From the NCBI GenBank assembly GCA_963971575.1, contig OZ020624.1, forward strand, positions 29,586,356-29,650,355: DNA of 64,000 nt, read 5' to 3'. The notes beneath the pieces are model-generated. The model had not been told where the DNA came from. It searched no databases and was given only the letters and a program-made list of their open reading frames with translations. Both the position numbers and the translations under genes were made by a program. This document shows, piece after piece, positions 1 to 10,369 of the stretch. The stretch comes from Liopterus haemorrhoidalis. Its lineage: Eukaryota > Arthropoda > Insecta > Coleoptera > Dytiscidae. The stretch's first letter is position 1. Every line of letters begins with the position of its first letter.

Positions 1-485
1 ATTAATCTTACTTGGTGTAAATATTAATGAGACCGTCTTAGCATTGTTGATTAAAAGTTTGTTAACATTGAACCAATTTTCAGCCTCCTTCATGGATCTC
101 TGCACGGCATTGTTTAATTCCATAAGATTAGGTTTGGATTCCATTAATGTTGTATCATCAGCATATAGTACCGAAGTGCATGTTATATGCTGCGGTAGAT
201 CGTTGATAAATATGATAAACATTAATGGGCCTAGGATTGAGCCCTGTGGTATACCGAATTTGATTTTTTCTAGACTACTTGATTTATTATTGTAGAGGAC
301 CATCTGGATTATATTTCTTTAATACGATTTTATTAAATCTAGAGCAATTCCATGAAAGCCATAGTGGTCTAGTTTTGCTAGTAAAATATTGTGCGACATA
401 CAGTCAAAAGCTTTTGACAGATCACATAATTTAATTTCACATATCTTCCTTGTTTCAAAAGCGTTTGTAATGTAGTCTACAAGAT
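1..485 (-). pseudogene. LINE reverse transcriptase fragment (Jockey/CR1-like)
   Basis: The minus strand encodes the core of a non-LTR retrotransposon reverse transcriptase, the enzyme that copies LINE RNA into DNA at a nicked target. The conserved [19 protein letters not shown] block is readable near 360-480. The GIPQGSILGPL-like block lies near 215-260 and the catalytic YADDTTL near 160, so the order is that of RT domains 3 to 5. The frame is broken by a stop near 320 and the fragment runs off the window start. The forward open frame at 44-295 is its antisense shadow. Jockey/CR1 placement is inferred from motif style only. Confidence 0.85.
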
Positions 486-1044
486 ATTTTATTGTAATTC
501 AATATTTTATTAGTAATTCATATAAATGACATTTTTTCATGTCGCATAATGACTAGGTATCAGTGGTTTTCAAGTCTCGACCATTGCCATATGACGATAA
601 CCTAACTACTTCTATTAGCTGGTTTTTCAAAATTGTTCAAAAACCTTATGTGATAAAAAAAACGGCAATCAGTCTTGAAATCTGCATGTTGAAGTTACTC
701 AAAATCAGTTACCAGATCTTAAACACATTTTAAAATAGTTTAGAAAGTAGTTGTATGTAATCTGATGGCTTAATGATCATTTTCTCCATTGAGTTTAACG
801 TCTATCATATTCACCATTACGCGAAACTCATGCAATTATACAAATTACTCTGATTGGTCACTGTATTGCACAGTCTCAGATATCCAGGAAGATGGAGCAG
901 AATTCCTGGGGACTTATTAGGTCAATATAAAGCCTGACTGACAAATTTCATTTACAAATTGATGATATATAACCATGTTTGTTGATAATTTTCTGGATAC
1001 ACTGGGTAACTGAACACAGATAAGCCGAAGATAATTCTTTTTAA
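486..1044. other. AT-rich spacer with a hAT-like end
   Basis: No coding signal was found. At about 561 the sequence CAGTGGTTTTCAAG resembles a hAT terminal repeat, but no partner end or target duplication was found. Confidence 0.3.
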
Positions 1045-1235
1045 GCAAAGAGGAGGCAGAAAAAGAAGAACAATGGGAATGAGATGAAAAAGAAACTAAA
1101 AAAGTTAAAGAATGTAAATATTTAGGATACCATTTCAAAAGTACGGAAGATATAACAACTAGCAAAGAGGCCATCCTGAGTGAGAAGACCAGATTTGAGA
1201 AAATTTCTTTATTAGTAGTATATTTAATTGCCTGA
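1045..1235 (+). pseudogene. LINE RT thumb-region fragment
   Basis: The plus-strand frame contains VKECKYLGYHFKSTEDITT. This matches the YLGY/YLGS segment that follows the catalytic YADD box in RTE-like and R-like LINE reverse transcriptases. A stop lies just upstream and the homology fades into a degenerate tail by about 1235. The minus-strand open frames at 917-1344 are shadows. The family is not resolvable from this length. Confidence 0.5.
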
Positions 1236-2631
1236 AATAGAGATATAGTTCGGTTCTCACCCGATCGATAGGCCATCTGAATTCTCTCCGAATATCACTG
1301 CACCATAATCTTTTACCATCTGGTCCATACCTTTCTTTATCCAAGTTTTCTTTTAGTTATGTTGGCTAGTATTTTCTTTCCTCAGGAAGCTGATGCAGAG
1401 CTATGTTAATGATCGACTAGTGACCATAAGACAATAACCTCCAACAACCAACAAGGTGATCTAGCCTAGGTGAGGTTCTCCATTCACCTCTAATCCTCGC
1501 TATTTTGGGTTAACTCAACAGAACAAGTGACATCCCATTTTGTGTTCTTTTTCAGATACATATATAAGGTTTTCCGTTATAAATCCCTTTCAGTATACTT
1601 CAATTGACATGAAAAGGCTAAAACATTCCATTCACAAAACCAGGTTTTACTGAAATTAATATTTTACCAAGATCAGATAAGAAACAGGTTATTTTACTAT
1701 GCTGTCAATTATATATTTTCCCTTTCTCAACAAAGTACTAACAATCATAAAAGCTCACTCACTAATAATATTCATGAAGTAAAAGTTTTTTTTTAAATCA
1801 TTGAACATAAATGAATTGTTTTATTGTGTGTCCTTATTTTTACGACAAAAATAAAAATGTTTTCCATTGATTTATGTTGATATGTTGTGTTTATGGTAGG
1901 CAACATTCAAGATTTCTTCAGGCCTTTTACCGGGTTCAAATCAATAAGTCTTGACCACCATCAATGTCAGTTTTGCGTGCTAAGGATCAACTTCAATTTT
2001 ATAGACAATTGATATATTTTTAACCAATTTACTTCTGATACTAGAAGATTTATTATCATTGTTCTTAAATTTCCTTTAAGATGGTGTCATCGTCGACTTT
2101 ACTAAGTTAATAATATCAACGTCATAAATGTATTGAATATTATTACTGTTGTGTTCATATCAAGAGTTTTCTCGAACGATATATTAAGCAAGTGTCCAAG
2201 GAATATAATTATGAGGTAGTTAACTGAGTCAGCAACACACAAAAGATAAAAAAAATCCTTTTTCTTGCAAACATTTTTAATATGAATATTAAAATTTTAG
2301 CTTAGTTCAGTCATTTTTCGTTGAATAAAAGAGGTCTGTGAATCGTAAAAAAGGCTTAGTATGTGTAATTCAAATATATAGAATGACTGATGTGGAAATG
2401 AAATATTTGAAGTTCAAAATATATGTTTAAACAAGGAATATATATGAAAGAGGGAACATCAAAAGAACAATCACTATGCATATTTTAAACAAACATAAAA
2501 AAAGATTTTATTCAATTTTTATTTTCTCTTCGATTATGACTTTGGATTTTTCTGTTAAACTAGCTATTATTAACTTAATTAATATTATTATCACAACAAT
2601 AAAAGCTGAAGCCAAAGGCTTGTTAGGCTAA
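1236..2631. other. AT-rich stretch without recognisable features
   Basis: Nothing coding or repetitive was recognised in this 1.4-kb block. Confidence 0.4.
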
Positions 2632-2660
2632 ATATATATATATATATATATATATAGATA
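2632..2660. repeat. (TA)n microsatellite
   Basis: Uninterrupted TA dinucleotides end in TAGATA directly against the first LTR. TATATA follows the second LTR, so the LTR element probably inserted into this microsatellite. Confidence 0.9.
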
Positions 2661-2911
2661 TGTTAGCATCTAGCCTTCCACGAAGCCCTGTTACGTCACC
2701 ATAAAATGTTATCTAGATGCAATCCTAATGATGACGACTCATTAACGATAATGATGACGGCTCATTACACTAATTGGTTTTTATAAAACACACGTAGAAT
2801 TTGATAGAGAGATCAGATGTTTTCTTATGTTGTAAGAGTGAATACCTAGAATAAAATAGTCTGTGAACAACTTGAGTTTTATTTAAACAATAAATCCCTT
2901 ATTTGTTTACA
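2661..2911 (+). repeat. 5' LTR of the TRIM-like element
   Basis: 251 bp with TG...CA ends. It contains TATAAAACAC about 125 bp in and AATAAAATAG about 190 bp in, candidate promoter and polyadenylation signals. Confidence 0.8.
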
Positions 2912-3110
2912 TCAGAAGTGGGATCTTAAATGGTCAGGGACCTTAAAAGGTCAATTATATTGGACCTTAAATCTTTTCTAATCTTTTTGAAGACTTTCAG
3001 ACAATTCTAAGGCTTACATGATCATCCCCTGTTGTCATCTACCACATCATCATTTACCAGATATTCGTCTACAGAAAGGACGTGAGGACACGCCAGGAGC
3101 AGGACGGCCG

Positions 3111-3361
3111 TGTTAGCATCTAGCCTTCCACGAAGCCCTGTTACGTCACCATAAAATGTTATCTAGATGCAATCCTAATGATGACGACTCATTAACGATA
3201 ATGATGACGGCTCATTACACTAATTGGTTTTTATAAAACACACGTAGAATTTGATAGAGAGATCAGATGTTTTCTTACGTTGTAAGAGTGAATACCTAGA
3301 ATAAAATAGTCTGTGAACAACTTGAGTTTTATTTAAACAATAGATCCCTTATTTGTTTACA
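3111..3361 (+). repeat. 3' LTR of the TRIM-like element
   Basis: Near-identical to 2661-2911. I count two substitutions: T to C in TTTCTTATGT and A to G in TAAATCCC. Confidence 0.8.
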
Positions 3362-3500
3362 TATATATAATTCGTTAATAAAGTATAATTTTGTAAATAA
3401 GTTAATATTAAAAATATATAAAGTTTTTATTCGAACATGGGCAAAATCTTCGCCTTGAAATAATTGTTAGAGCTGAAATAGTGTCTTCCGATCTATCTTT

Positions 3501-3644
<144 letters not shown>

Positions 3645-3658
3645 AAGACTCTCTAGAA

Positions 3659-3740
3659 CAGTGTTTCTCAACCTTTTCTGGCATGGGACCCCTCAAAATA
3701 ACTTAAATATTGTCTGCGGCCCCCCTATATATATATAGGC
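3659..3740 (+). mobile_element. Single hAT terminus
   Basis: CAGTGTTTCTCAACC followed by TGGGACCCC and GCGGCCCCC is the typical terminal and subterminal composition of hAT elements. No matching opposite end was found downstream, so this is a broken element end. Confidence 0.55.
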
Positions 3741-4822
3741 TTACCATAATTATGAAACTTTAAACCGGGACAAGAACGGGAGCTAGGCAAAGGAAAAAAT
3801 TTAACCACAAAAAAGTGGTTTATTTTTGAATCTTACAAAAGAAATATGCAGATGGTCTGCAGCAGCAGAAAGTTAGTTATTTTATTTATTGTACCAGTTC
3901 AACAAATATTTTTAAGAGCAGGTTCTAACTTATAAATTGTTGTTGCTATACCAATATAATTCAATATTCATTTAGTCAATAATCGGGATTTATGAAAATG
4001 ATTTAAAAAATAGTTTTGTTTCTCTAGTTATAACCCGATTGTGTATACATGTATGTGTTTCTATATTGTCCATAGAAGCACATTCTACATAACAATGACT
4101 TACATTATAAAATTAACAAAAATTTCTACAAATACCTTTCCAGTTGCTCCAATTTTGGTCTGCATGAAGTACAAACACAAAGTCCACACTATAACATACT
4201 ATTTCAAGTATTTTCTGCACTTTTATCACTTAAAAATAACTAAAAACGTCACACAAAATGAAGACGCCACTTGCAAAAATCACGTATCACTACATATCAA
4301 GATGGTTAATCCTGATAAAGCTCATTAAGGAAAATAGTCATTAACAATTAATAAATAAGGAACAGAATTGCTTAAAATAATTCTTTATGAGAATAAACAC
4401 ATATATTAATATTTTATCAACAGTATACAGGTGGCTGAAATTGAACTACCGGGCTCAATACACTGATTTTTTATTATTGAAGATGAGGTATAACGTTAAA
4501 TTTGGAAGTTACTTGATCTAAAATAGTTCATATTTTGTTATCTTGTATCTTTATATAAATAATTATACATTTTGATTGAGGATTTGTTAAAATTTCAGAG
4601 CTATAGCTTTGGAGACATGGCCTATATGGTAAAATGGGAGGACAGAGGTGATAATAGGATGACTTTTGGGCTATCAATGATAATTCTGAGATCTCAGAAA
4701 GGGATGAAAATTATTATTGGAAGTATAATGGAGTTATCTCTCGAGAATTTTATACAGGTTAATTTTTTTATTTACGGGTTCATTTAGAGGGTTAAGGCGT
4801 CCCCCCCCCGGGCACTATAACC
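3741..4822. other. AT-rich stretch, nothing recognised
   Basis: Open frames at 4041-4328 and 4572-4787 have AT-driven composition and no motif I recognise. A C-rich run lies at 4801-4812. Confidence 0.35.
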
Positions 4823-4826
4823 TTAA

Positions 4827-4940
4827 GGCCCGGTCTTTCCACCTTCAGTTAAACCACTAGGTAACTATCCGACAGATAATGTTATCTGAAACTTTATCTT
4901 CTGAATAAATGTCATTGCACGTTTACAGAGTTGTTTTTTT
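4827..4940 (+). mobile_element. Left end of a TTAA-flanked MITE
   Basis: It begins GGCCCGGTCTTTCCACC directly after TTAA (4823-4826). It then runs through CTAGGTAACTATCC, a TCTGAAACTT segment and AATAAATGTCATT. The same modules, in mirror order, form the right end of the MITE at 59280-59388, which also abuts TTAA. TTAA targets are used by piggyBac, Kolobok and some Sola elements. No right end was found here, so the copy is truncated. Confidence 0.6.
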
Positions 4941-5689
4941 TTTCGAAGGGAAAAAATTTTGTCGCAAAATGTGATCCAGAAAACAACACCTCAAGGCTTT
5001 AACTGCACATATTTGCAAAACTCCCACAAAACATTTTTTTGAAAACCAAACAAAAAATGAAACAAAAATATCTATATACGATCGATATTTTTGTTTAATA
5101 TTTTATGTTATTCAATATTTTCCTTTGATTACTTCTATCAAGGATTCAATTATCCTGACATGTTTTGTCCGTAAATATGTGGTGTTATCCTATATATAAT
5201 CAGAAATGCACTTATGTCAAATTATATTAACATATTCTAGTGGTTAGAATGTCTGGTTAGATGTTTACCATAATCCAGCATATAATTTCCATATTCCCCC
5301 TACGAATTAATAATTACATACTCATTTCAAGGGATTACATTGCCAAGGTGTTTACTAAAACCATTTATTTTGGTCAAACTTTTTGTCGACACTACTGAAA
5401 ACAAAATCTCTGCATTATTTATTCAATAAAAAGTAATTCTAATTTGCAACCATTTTTTGAGTAGATATGATCTAGATTTCTAGTTTTATATTTGCTTAGA
5501 TACACTAGCAACAACAAAGCAAATAGTGATTTAAAGATTCTGTTAACCAGAATATTGATTTAGGATTGTAAATATTTCGTAAAATCCAACCCTTTTGGCA
5601 TAATCGATTAAAATAAAATGTAGTCCACTAATTATGTTTAGAATATTGTGTTTTAGGTATTATAATTTACTATAAATTTGGATTAAAAC
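4941..5689. other. AT-rich stretch, nothing recognised
   Basis: No coding, RNA or repeat signal was recognised. Confidence 0.35.
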
Positions 5690-6285
5690 TACAATGTACA
5701 AAATAATAGTCCAAAGCATTATGGCGTATGGAATAATGGAATAGAGAACTGGGTTATGAACAAGAAAATTCGAAATAAAATCATGGTTATGGAATTGGAA
5801 TACTGAAGATTTTGTCACAGGAATGGATAGGATCAGAAATAAAGAAATAGGAATGGGTGTAGAAAAGAACATTTTAACACACATAGAAGAAAGGAGACTC
5901 ATTTGGATGGCCATGTTAGGAAAGCAAATGAAGGAAGATGGATAAAAAAAGTTACAGGCAGTAGACTAATGGGATGAAAAAAAAAGAAAGGTAGAGCAAG
6001 ATTTTGGCGGGATGGAGTAGATGACGCCATGCAAAAGAGAGGACTGTAAGATGTAGAATGGGAGAGCATATGAGGGAAAATGGATTGAGTGACAGATGGG
6101 AGCCCAATAGGACGAATAAAAAGAGGTAGATCAAGGAGACTGTGGCGGAATGAAGTAAATTACACCATGGTGAAGAAGAGCCTGAAAGATAGAGGGTGGG
6201 AAGATAAATACAACTGGAGAATATGGATTAGAAAAGGAATACGGCGTCCACTGAAGAAAACTCTAGATGCATATAAAAAACTGTA
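5690..6285 (+). pseudogene. LINE C-terminal tail with duplicated module (RTE-like)
   Basis: The plus strand encodes the region after the RT domain in RTE-like or craniofacial-protein-2-like LINEs. There is an SIMAYGIMEY block (family form PILTYGSETW), then MDRIRNKEIG, EERRLIWMAM, and a basic segment GRARFWRDGVDDAMQKRGL. The basic segment then occurs a second time as GRSRRLWRNEVNYTMVKK within the open frame 6089-6286. The tail module is therefore tandemly duplicated. Several stops break the first copy. The role in live elements is binding and copying the element RNA. Minus-strand open frames here are shadows. Confidence 0.65.
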
Positions 6286-6394
6286 GACACATAAAAAAAA
6301 AAACGGTGGTAAAATCCTTGTAAACATTGAAAAAAAACGGGAATGTGTACTTTTCCTCTATTATTGAACGTTGTTCTAGAAGCGATTATGGCAA

Positions 6395-7010
6395 ATGTTG
6401 ACAATGAGCAAAGAGGAATACTCTAGGGATTACAAAAAAGGCTTGATGATCTTGATTACTTATGTTGTGTGACTACAAGATGATCTAAACTAAGAACATC
6501 AAGACATCTCTTGGCTTGCGCGTTCTTACACTGACATTAAAATCAAATTAAACCATCTCATTCAAGAAGCTCAGAAAATGGCCTCAGAGTGATTATTTTT
6601 CTTATGCAGTTTCAATCCAAGGATTGGTTGGCAGCAGCTCTCCACGCGTCTCGATCCTGGGTCTTTTTAGTTGAACGTAGAAGAGGCAGCCTGACTTCTC
6701 CATCAGCTGTCCAAAGTAGTCCAGTCTGGGTCTACCCCTATAGTTTGTTCCATCTTCTGAGCTCTCCAGTATTGATTAATCCTGTGTGTCTGATAATGTG
6801 AGTTAATATTAGTAAGACCAAAATGATTTTCATCGGATCATCAAATATAAAAAATTCGTACATCCAAAAGAAGATGATCGATCAAGCCAACGCAATCACT
6901 TACCTTGGTAGCATCTTTAGCAAAGATAGAGGTACCTATCTTGATGTCCTCTAAGTGTTAAAGAAGTCCAGTAAAGCTTTCACTATGCTTAGTAACATAT
7001 GGTGCAGCAA
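6395..7010 (+). pseudogene. RTE-like LINE RT fragment, interrupted
   Basis: The first part (6395-6589) reads RGIL...RLDDLDY, a decayed version of the strand leading into the YADD box. It then reads LIQEAQKMGLRV through a frame change. After an interruption the frame resumes at about 6794 as NISKTKMIFIG and ITYLGSIFSKD, the post-catalytic YLGS block, and decays by 7010. The two parts join logically as GLRV plus NISKTK, so the intervening 6590-6793 segment is a later insertion. Confidence 0.65.
6590..6793 (-). mobile_element. Small LINE-tail insertion within another LINE
   Basis: The minus strand reads LINTGELRRW and DRDAWRAAANQSLD, the C-terminal tail style of RTE-like LINE proteins. It lies opposite in orientation to the host LINE and splits its RT frame between GLRV and NISKTK. 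GAGT occurs at both junctions, a possible 4-bp target duplication, which is short for a LINE. The insertion mechanism is therefore uncertain. Confidence 0.5.
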
Positions 7011-7444
7011 AAAATAAATGGTCCAGCGTCTGTAGTGCATCCTGGGAACATTCAAAAAGTTGACTAGCTCATCTAGCGATATAAGCGAATATCTGTGAAG
7101 GAAATGTCTGGGATCTTAAACATTATTTCTTGAGGGATAATTAAATGATGAAGTAGTGAAAAATTGTCTGCTTCGCTAACCAAAAGACGATTTTTTTCGA
7201 CGGATAACGGGGCAATGGCACCACTGTATATTAAATAGGGATTGTTACTTTATTATATTTATTTTTTTTTAAATTATGTAAGAAATATAACTTTAATCAT
7301 TGAATCAGTTTTTTTAAAAAACAATTTATTAAGAGAACAATACAAAATGATATTTCAAGTATAACTTAACTGACAACTGACTAATAACTGACTAACTGAG
7401 TTTTAAAATATTACATATTTTATAGTGTGTAAAAAGTGTTTATC
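7011..7444. other. AT-rich spacer
   Basis: Nothing recognised. Confidence 0.35.
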
Positions 7445-7452
7445 TGTTAGTG

Positions 7453-8045
7453 CAGGGGTACTCAACCTTTTCATACCTACCGCCCACTTTAGCATCTCTA
7501 TTGGTAGAAAAATTTTCATACCGCCCACCTGTTGTATAATAATAATAACTTACCAAATACTTTCGCAAAATTTAGCTGCAAAAATCTTTATAAAACAACT
7601 TACTGCATCATCTCTTATTATTAAGCACAACGAATATACATGCATCAAAACGTGGCAACGTTGGATGTCACAAAGTACCCTGTGTAACACAGTACCCACA
7701 CTTCCCTTACCCGTAATTTTTGAGTAGAGGTTTAATGAAAACATGTAGTTAAATTTATCTTAAATTTAACATATGCGCGGGCGATAAAAATTGTATATTT
7801 TGAGAAATTTAACTATAAACAGTTAAGAATCTTATGAAAACTTAATGAAAATGTTCAATAATGCTATGAATTTTTTTTAAATAATACTTTAAAAAATTTC
7901 CATTTTAATGTTTTTAAAACGTCAATTAAATAAAAAAAAATAAATAAAAACGGAAAGTAGCCAGCATTGGACAAAACCCCTACCGCCCACCAAAAAAATC
8001 CTACCGCCCACTAGTGGGCGGTAGGGACCAGGTTGAGTACCACTG
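7453..8045. mobile_element. Non-autonomous hAT MITE, full length
   Basis: The terminal inverted repeats are CAGGGGTACTCAACCT on the left and the complement of CAGTGGTACTCAACCT on the right. The perfect 8-bp target duplication TGTTAGTG lies at 7445-7452 and 8046-8053. The ends carry repeated TACCGCCCAC motifs, including a subterminal palindrome near 8003-8025. No transposase is encoded, so a hAT transposase from elsewhere must have moved it. The open frames 7425-7727 and 7550-7744 are non-coding. A shorter relative lies at 32463-32761. Confidence 0.92.
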
Positions 8046-8053
8046 TGTTAGTG

Positions 8054-8684
8054 TATCTTGTATTACATTTGAGTGTTGTGTTTCTGTGTGTGAATGTATT
8101 TGGTGTAGTTTCAGTTAGAATTGGTCATGTTATTTGTATATATAATAATAATTCACAATTTGTATCAACCAGAAAAAAATTAAATGCTGGTAAAACATGA
8201 CCCGTTCTCATATTAAAAGATATTGCTCTTTTTTAAAGAGTCTTTCTGAGATAATTCTGACACGACTTATAAGGATTCATACCTCCATGAGAACTGGTCC
8301 AGGACACATAGAATAAATAGTTCATCAAAATTTTCTACAGTGGAATAATTAGACATAAATTTAACGATGTTGATTCTTTCCAAAGCGCTCGAAATGTCCG
8401 TGAGAGAATTCAGAGTCCTGGCAGGAGTTCCGGGGATCCATACCTCTATTACGTAATCCAGGACATATTGATAAAATATTTTTTAAATTTTCCGCTCAAT
8501 AATCCTATTTTTTAATTATTTTATATATTTGTTTTCTTTTGTGTGGTTCATATTATTTTTGTAGTATTAATTCATCAATTCAACATACAAGTTAACATAA
8601 AAGTGTAACCATCTTTGCGCATCTGATTCGGGCGGCGTCGCACGAATAGTTCCCGGAGAGGTACGAGCGTCGGGACGGTAGCTC
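8054..8684. other. AT-rich spacer rising in GC at its right end
   Basis: No element was recognised. From about 8625 the sequence becomes GC- and CpG-richer and leads into the candidate exon. Confidence 0.35.
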
Positions 8685-8874
8685 AGTCGCAAGTTAGACG
8701 CTGTATGACGTGTTACTGTTATAACGCCGGTTAAACATTGGTTACTCCCACCTAAAGCGAGTGTGTAAACAAGGTGAATTTCTTTAGACAGTGATAGTGA
8801 AGTGAAATTTGGATTTATATATATTTGAACGTGTATTACAGAAATAAGGATTTTTTCATGGTTTTTTTAAATTG
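8685..8874 (+). other. Candidate non-coding first exon of a host gene
   Basis: A short CpG-containing island (about 8630-8770) in otherwise AT-rich DNA contains TCAGTC at 8683, which matches the insect initiator element. The following 190 bp contains GTGATAGTGAAGTGAAAT, the purine-rich style common in insect 5' UTRs. It ends at a good splice donor, ATTG then GTAAGT at 8875. No downstream promoter element was found at the expected spacing and no coding frame follows. Alternatives are a LINE 5' UTR or chance. This is inference, not an established gene. Confidence 0.25.
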
Positions 8875-9332
8875 GTAAGTCGTTAAAAACTGTTAAATGT
8901 TAAAAATTAGGCATGTAGTTTTAATAACACATTTTCAAAACATGTAACGACTTTATAATAACAAAATATGAGTTACTTTTTATCCCATTGCAAGTCCTGC
9001 CTTTTATTTAATTTTAATTTATAATTGCGTAACATCTAAATGTGATACTAGGGCCCCACTGACATCACAATAATGCCCCAGCAAATAACCTAAATTCCTA
9101 ACACTCTCTTGGTCTTTTCCCGCTATTTCTCTCAGCTGTTTCTTTTCCAGTTTTTGAATAAACATGCTTAGCGTTCTATTATTAAGTCCTTACCCTCATA
9201 AAATGTTACGTATAATATCTTCGAGTACAATTCTGGAATATATTCAAATCCAAAAATATCGCCATCTTTCTTTTTGGGTATTTTGGATTAACACAAATAT
9301 TATGCATCGATGTATCTTGTGCATCATTCTTT
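8875..9332. other. AT-rich spacer
   Basis: Nothing recognised. The open frame 9164-9352 has no known motif and overlaps the mariner end. Confidence 0.35.
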
Positions 9333-9334
9333 TA

Positions 9335-10369
9335 TCAGGTTGTCAAGGATGAAATTTGTAGAAAAAAGGCAAAGTTGGTTGATAACTTACAAATATAAGG
9401 AATTATTTTGTACTGTACTCCTGTATTAATTAATTGCCTTATAATAATAACAATATTTGTCAATTCAGTAATTCATACACTGACGTAAAGTTATAATTTA
9501 AATTTAAGTACATTTATTTAGGTCGATAATTATATATTTATATATATATTTTTTTTTCTTAACTGTAATTAATATGGTAAATAAATGAATTATTATTATT
9601 TTATTCATCAAAGTATGCACCCCTATTATTTATACACTTTTGCCATTTAAGCGGCAGGTTGTTCAGGCCGGTAGTATAAAACCCTGGCGGACGAGACTCA
9701 ATGAATTCTTGGAACGCCAGTTTTAAAGCATTATCGGAATTAAACAGTTTTCCTATTAAAAAATTGTCCAAATTGCGGAAGAAGTGGTAGTCAGTGGAGT
9801 CAAGTCTGGTGAGTATGGAGGATGATGAAGTTCCAACTCCAATTCCTGTAGTTTTGCCACAGTCATTTGTGCAGTGTGTGGTCTAGCGTTATCATGCAAT
9901 AGGAGTCGATATGTTGACCAATCTAGGCTGTTTTTCTTTAAGTTTTTGCATCATTTCGTCCAGTTGGTTGCAGTATATTTCTGCTGTGGTCGATGATCCA
10001 AGTTTTTTTTTTTTTTTTGTTTTTAAGTTACCTGTACGAAATTTGGCGAACCAGTTTGATATTGTCTGCTGCGTAGTAACACTAGAGTCAAATACACTAT
10101 TAATGTTTCGGTCTGCGATGCCGTAGTTCCACGTAAGAACTCATTCTTCATAATAGTGCGAATTTTCTACCGTTCCATTTTCAACAAAATTAATTTAAAA
10201 AAAAGTTTTTGATATTGTTTAGAGCATACAATGATTTCTTTAAACAGGCGAGATGTTTAACTTTCCAACAAAAAAAAAAAAAAAACAGAACGATAAAATA
10301 TTATGTCAAATAATAAGCTGTTAAATTTTGCAATATTATTAACTAAAAATTTCATCCTTTATGACCTGA
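9335..10369 (-). mobile_element. Mariner element, internally deleted (family M1, copy 1)
   Basis: Inverted ends TCAGGTTGTCAAGGATG (left) and the complement of ATCCTTTATGACCTGA (right) are flanked by TA on both sides, the mariner target. The element is 1,035 bp, below the usual ~1.3 kb. A central part of the transposase gene is missing. The ends and the coding remnant are on the minus strand. Copies 2 (39964-40510) and 3 (60006-61473) carry the same deletion. Confidence 0.9.
9595..10175 (-). pseudogene. Mariner transposase remnant (M1 copy 1)
   Basis: The minus strand encodes the N-terminal helix-turn-helix region (TASQTARNINSVF, TTQQTISNWFAKFRTG). It then jumps through an A-rich tract to the second catalytic block LLHDNARPHTAQM and the third block HPPYSPDL. 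The C-terminus is LPLKWQKCINNRGAYFDE. The segment with the first catalytic aspartate is absent. A one-base deletion just after the SPDLTP motif shifts the frame before the third aspartate. The live enzyme would cut and paste the element at TA sites. This copy cannot encode it. Confidence 0.85.

Larger units (their letters stand above)
2661..3361. mobile_element. Paired-LTR element with tiny non-coding interior (TRIM-like)
   Basis: Two direct 251-bp repeats (2661-2911 and 3111-3361) begin TGTTAGC, end TTTACA, and differ at only two positions by my reading. They flank a 199-bp interior with no gag or pol. Each repeat carries TATAAAA and AATAAA-type motifs. The interior starts TCAGAAGTGGGATC, where a primer binding site would lie. 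It ends in a purine-rich run (AGGAGCAGGA) just before the second repeat, in the polypurine-tract position. Flanks TAGATA and TATATA may be an imperfect target duplication. This is the architecture of a terminal-repeat retrotransposon in miniature, or of a gypsy-like element that lost its interior. Strand is unassigned, though the tract positions favour plus. Confidence 0.8.

Noticed and set aside
44..295. Forward 83-codon open frame
   Set aside because: It is exactly antisense to a recognisable LINE reverse transcriptase.
1925..1950. GGGTTCAAATC resembling a tRNA B box
   Set aside because: No A box, acceptor stem or cloverleaf could be formed around it.
4041..4787. Two plus-strand open frames
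   Set aside because: AT-driven composition, no recognisable motif, and no splice or promoter context.
7425..7744. Open frames on both strands
   Set aside because: They lie inside a hAT MITE with no coding capacity.
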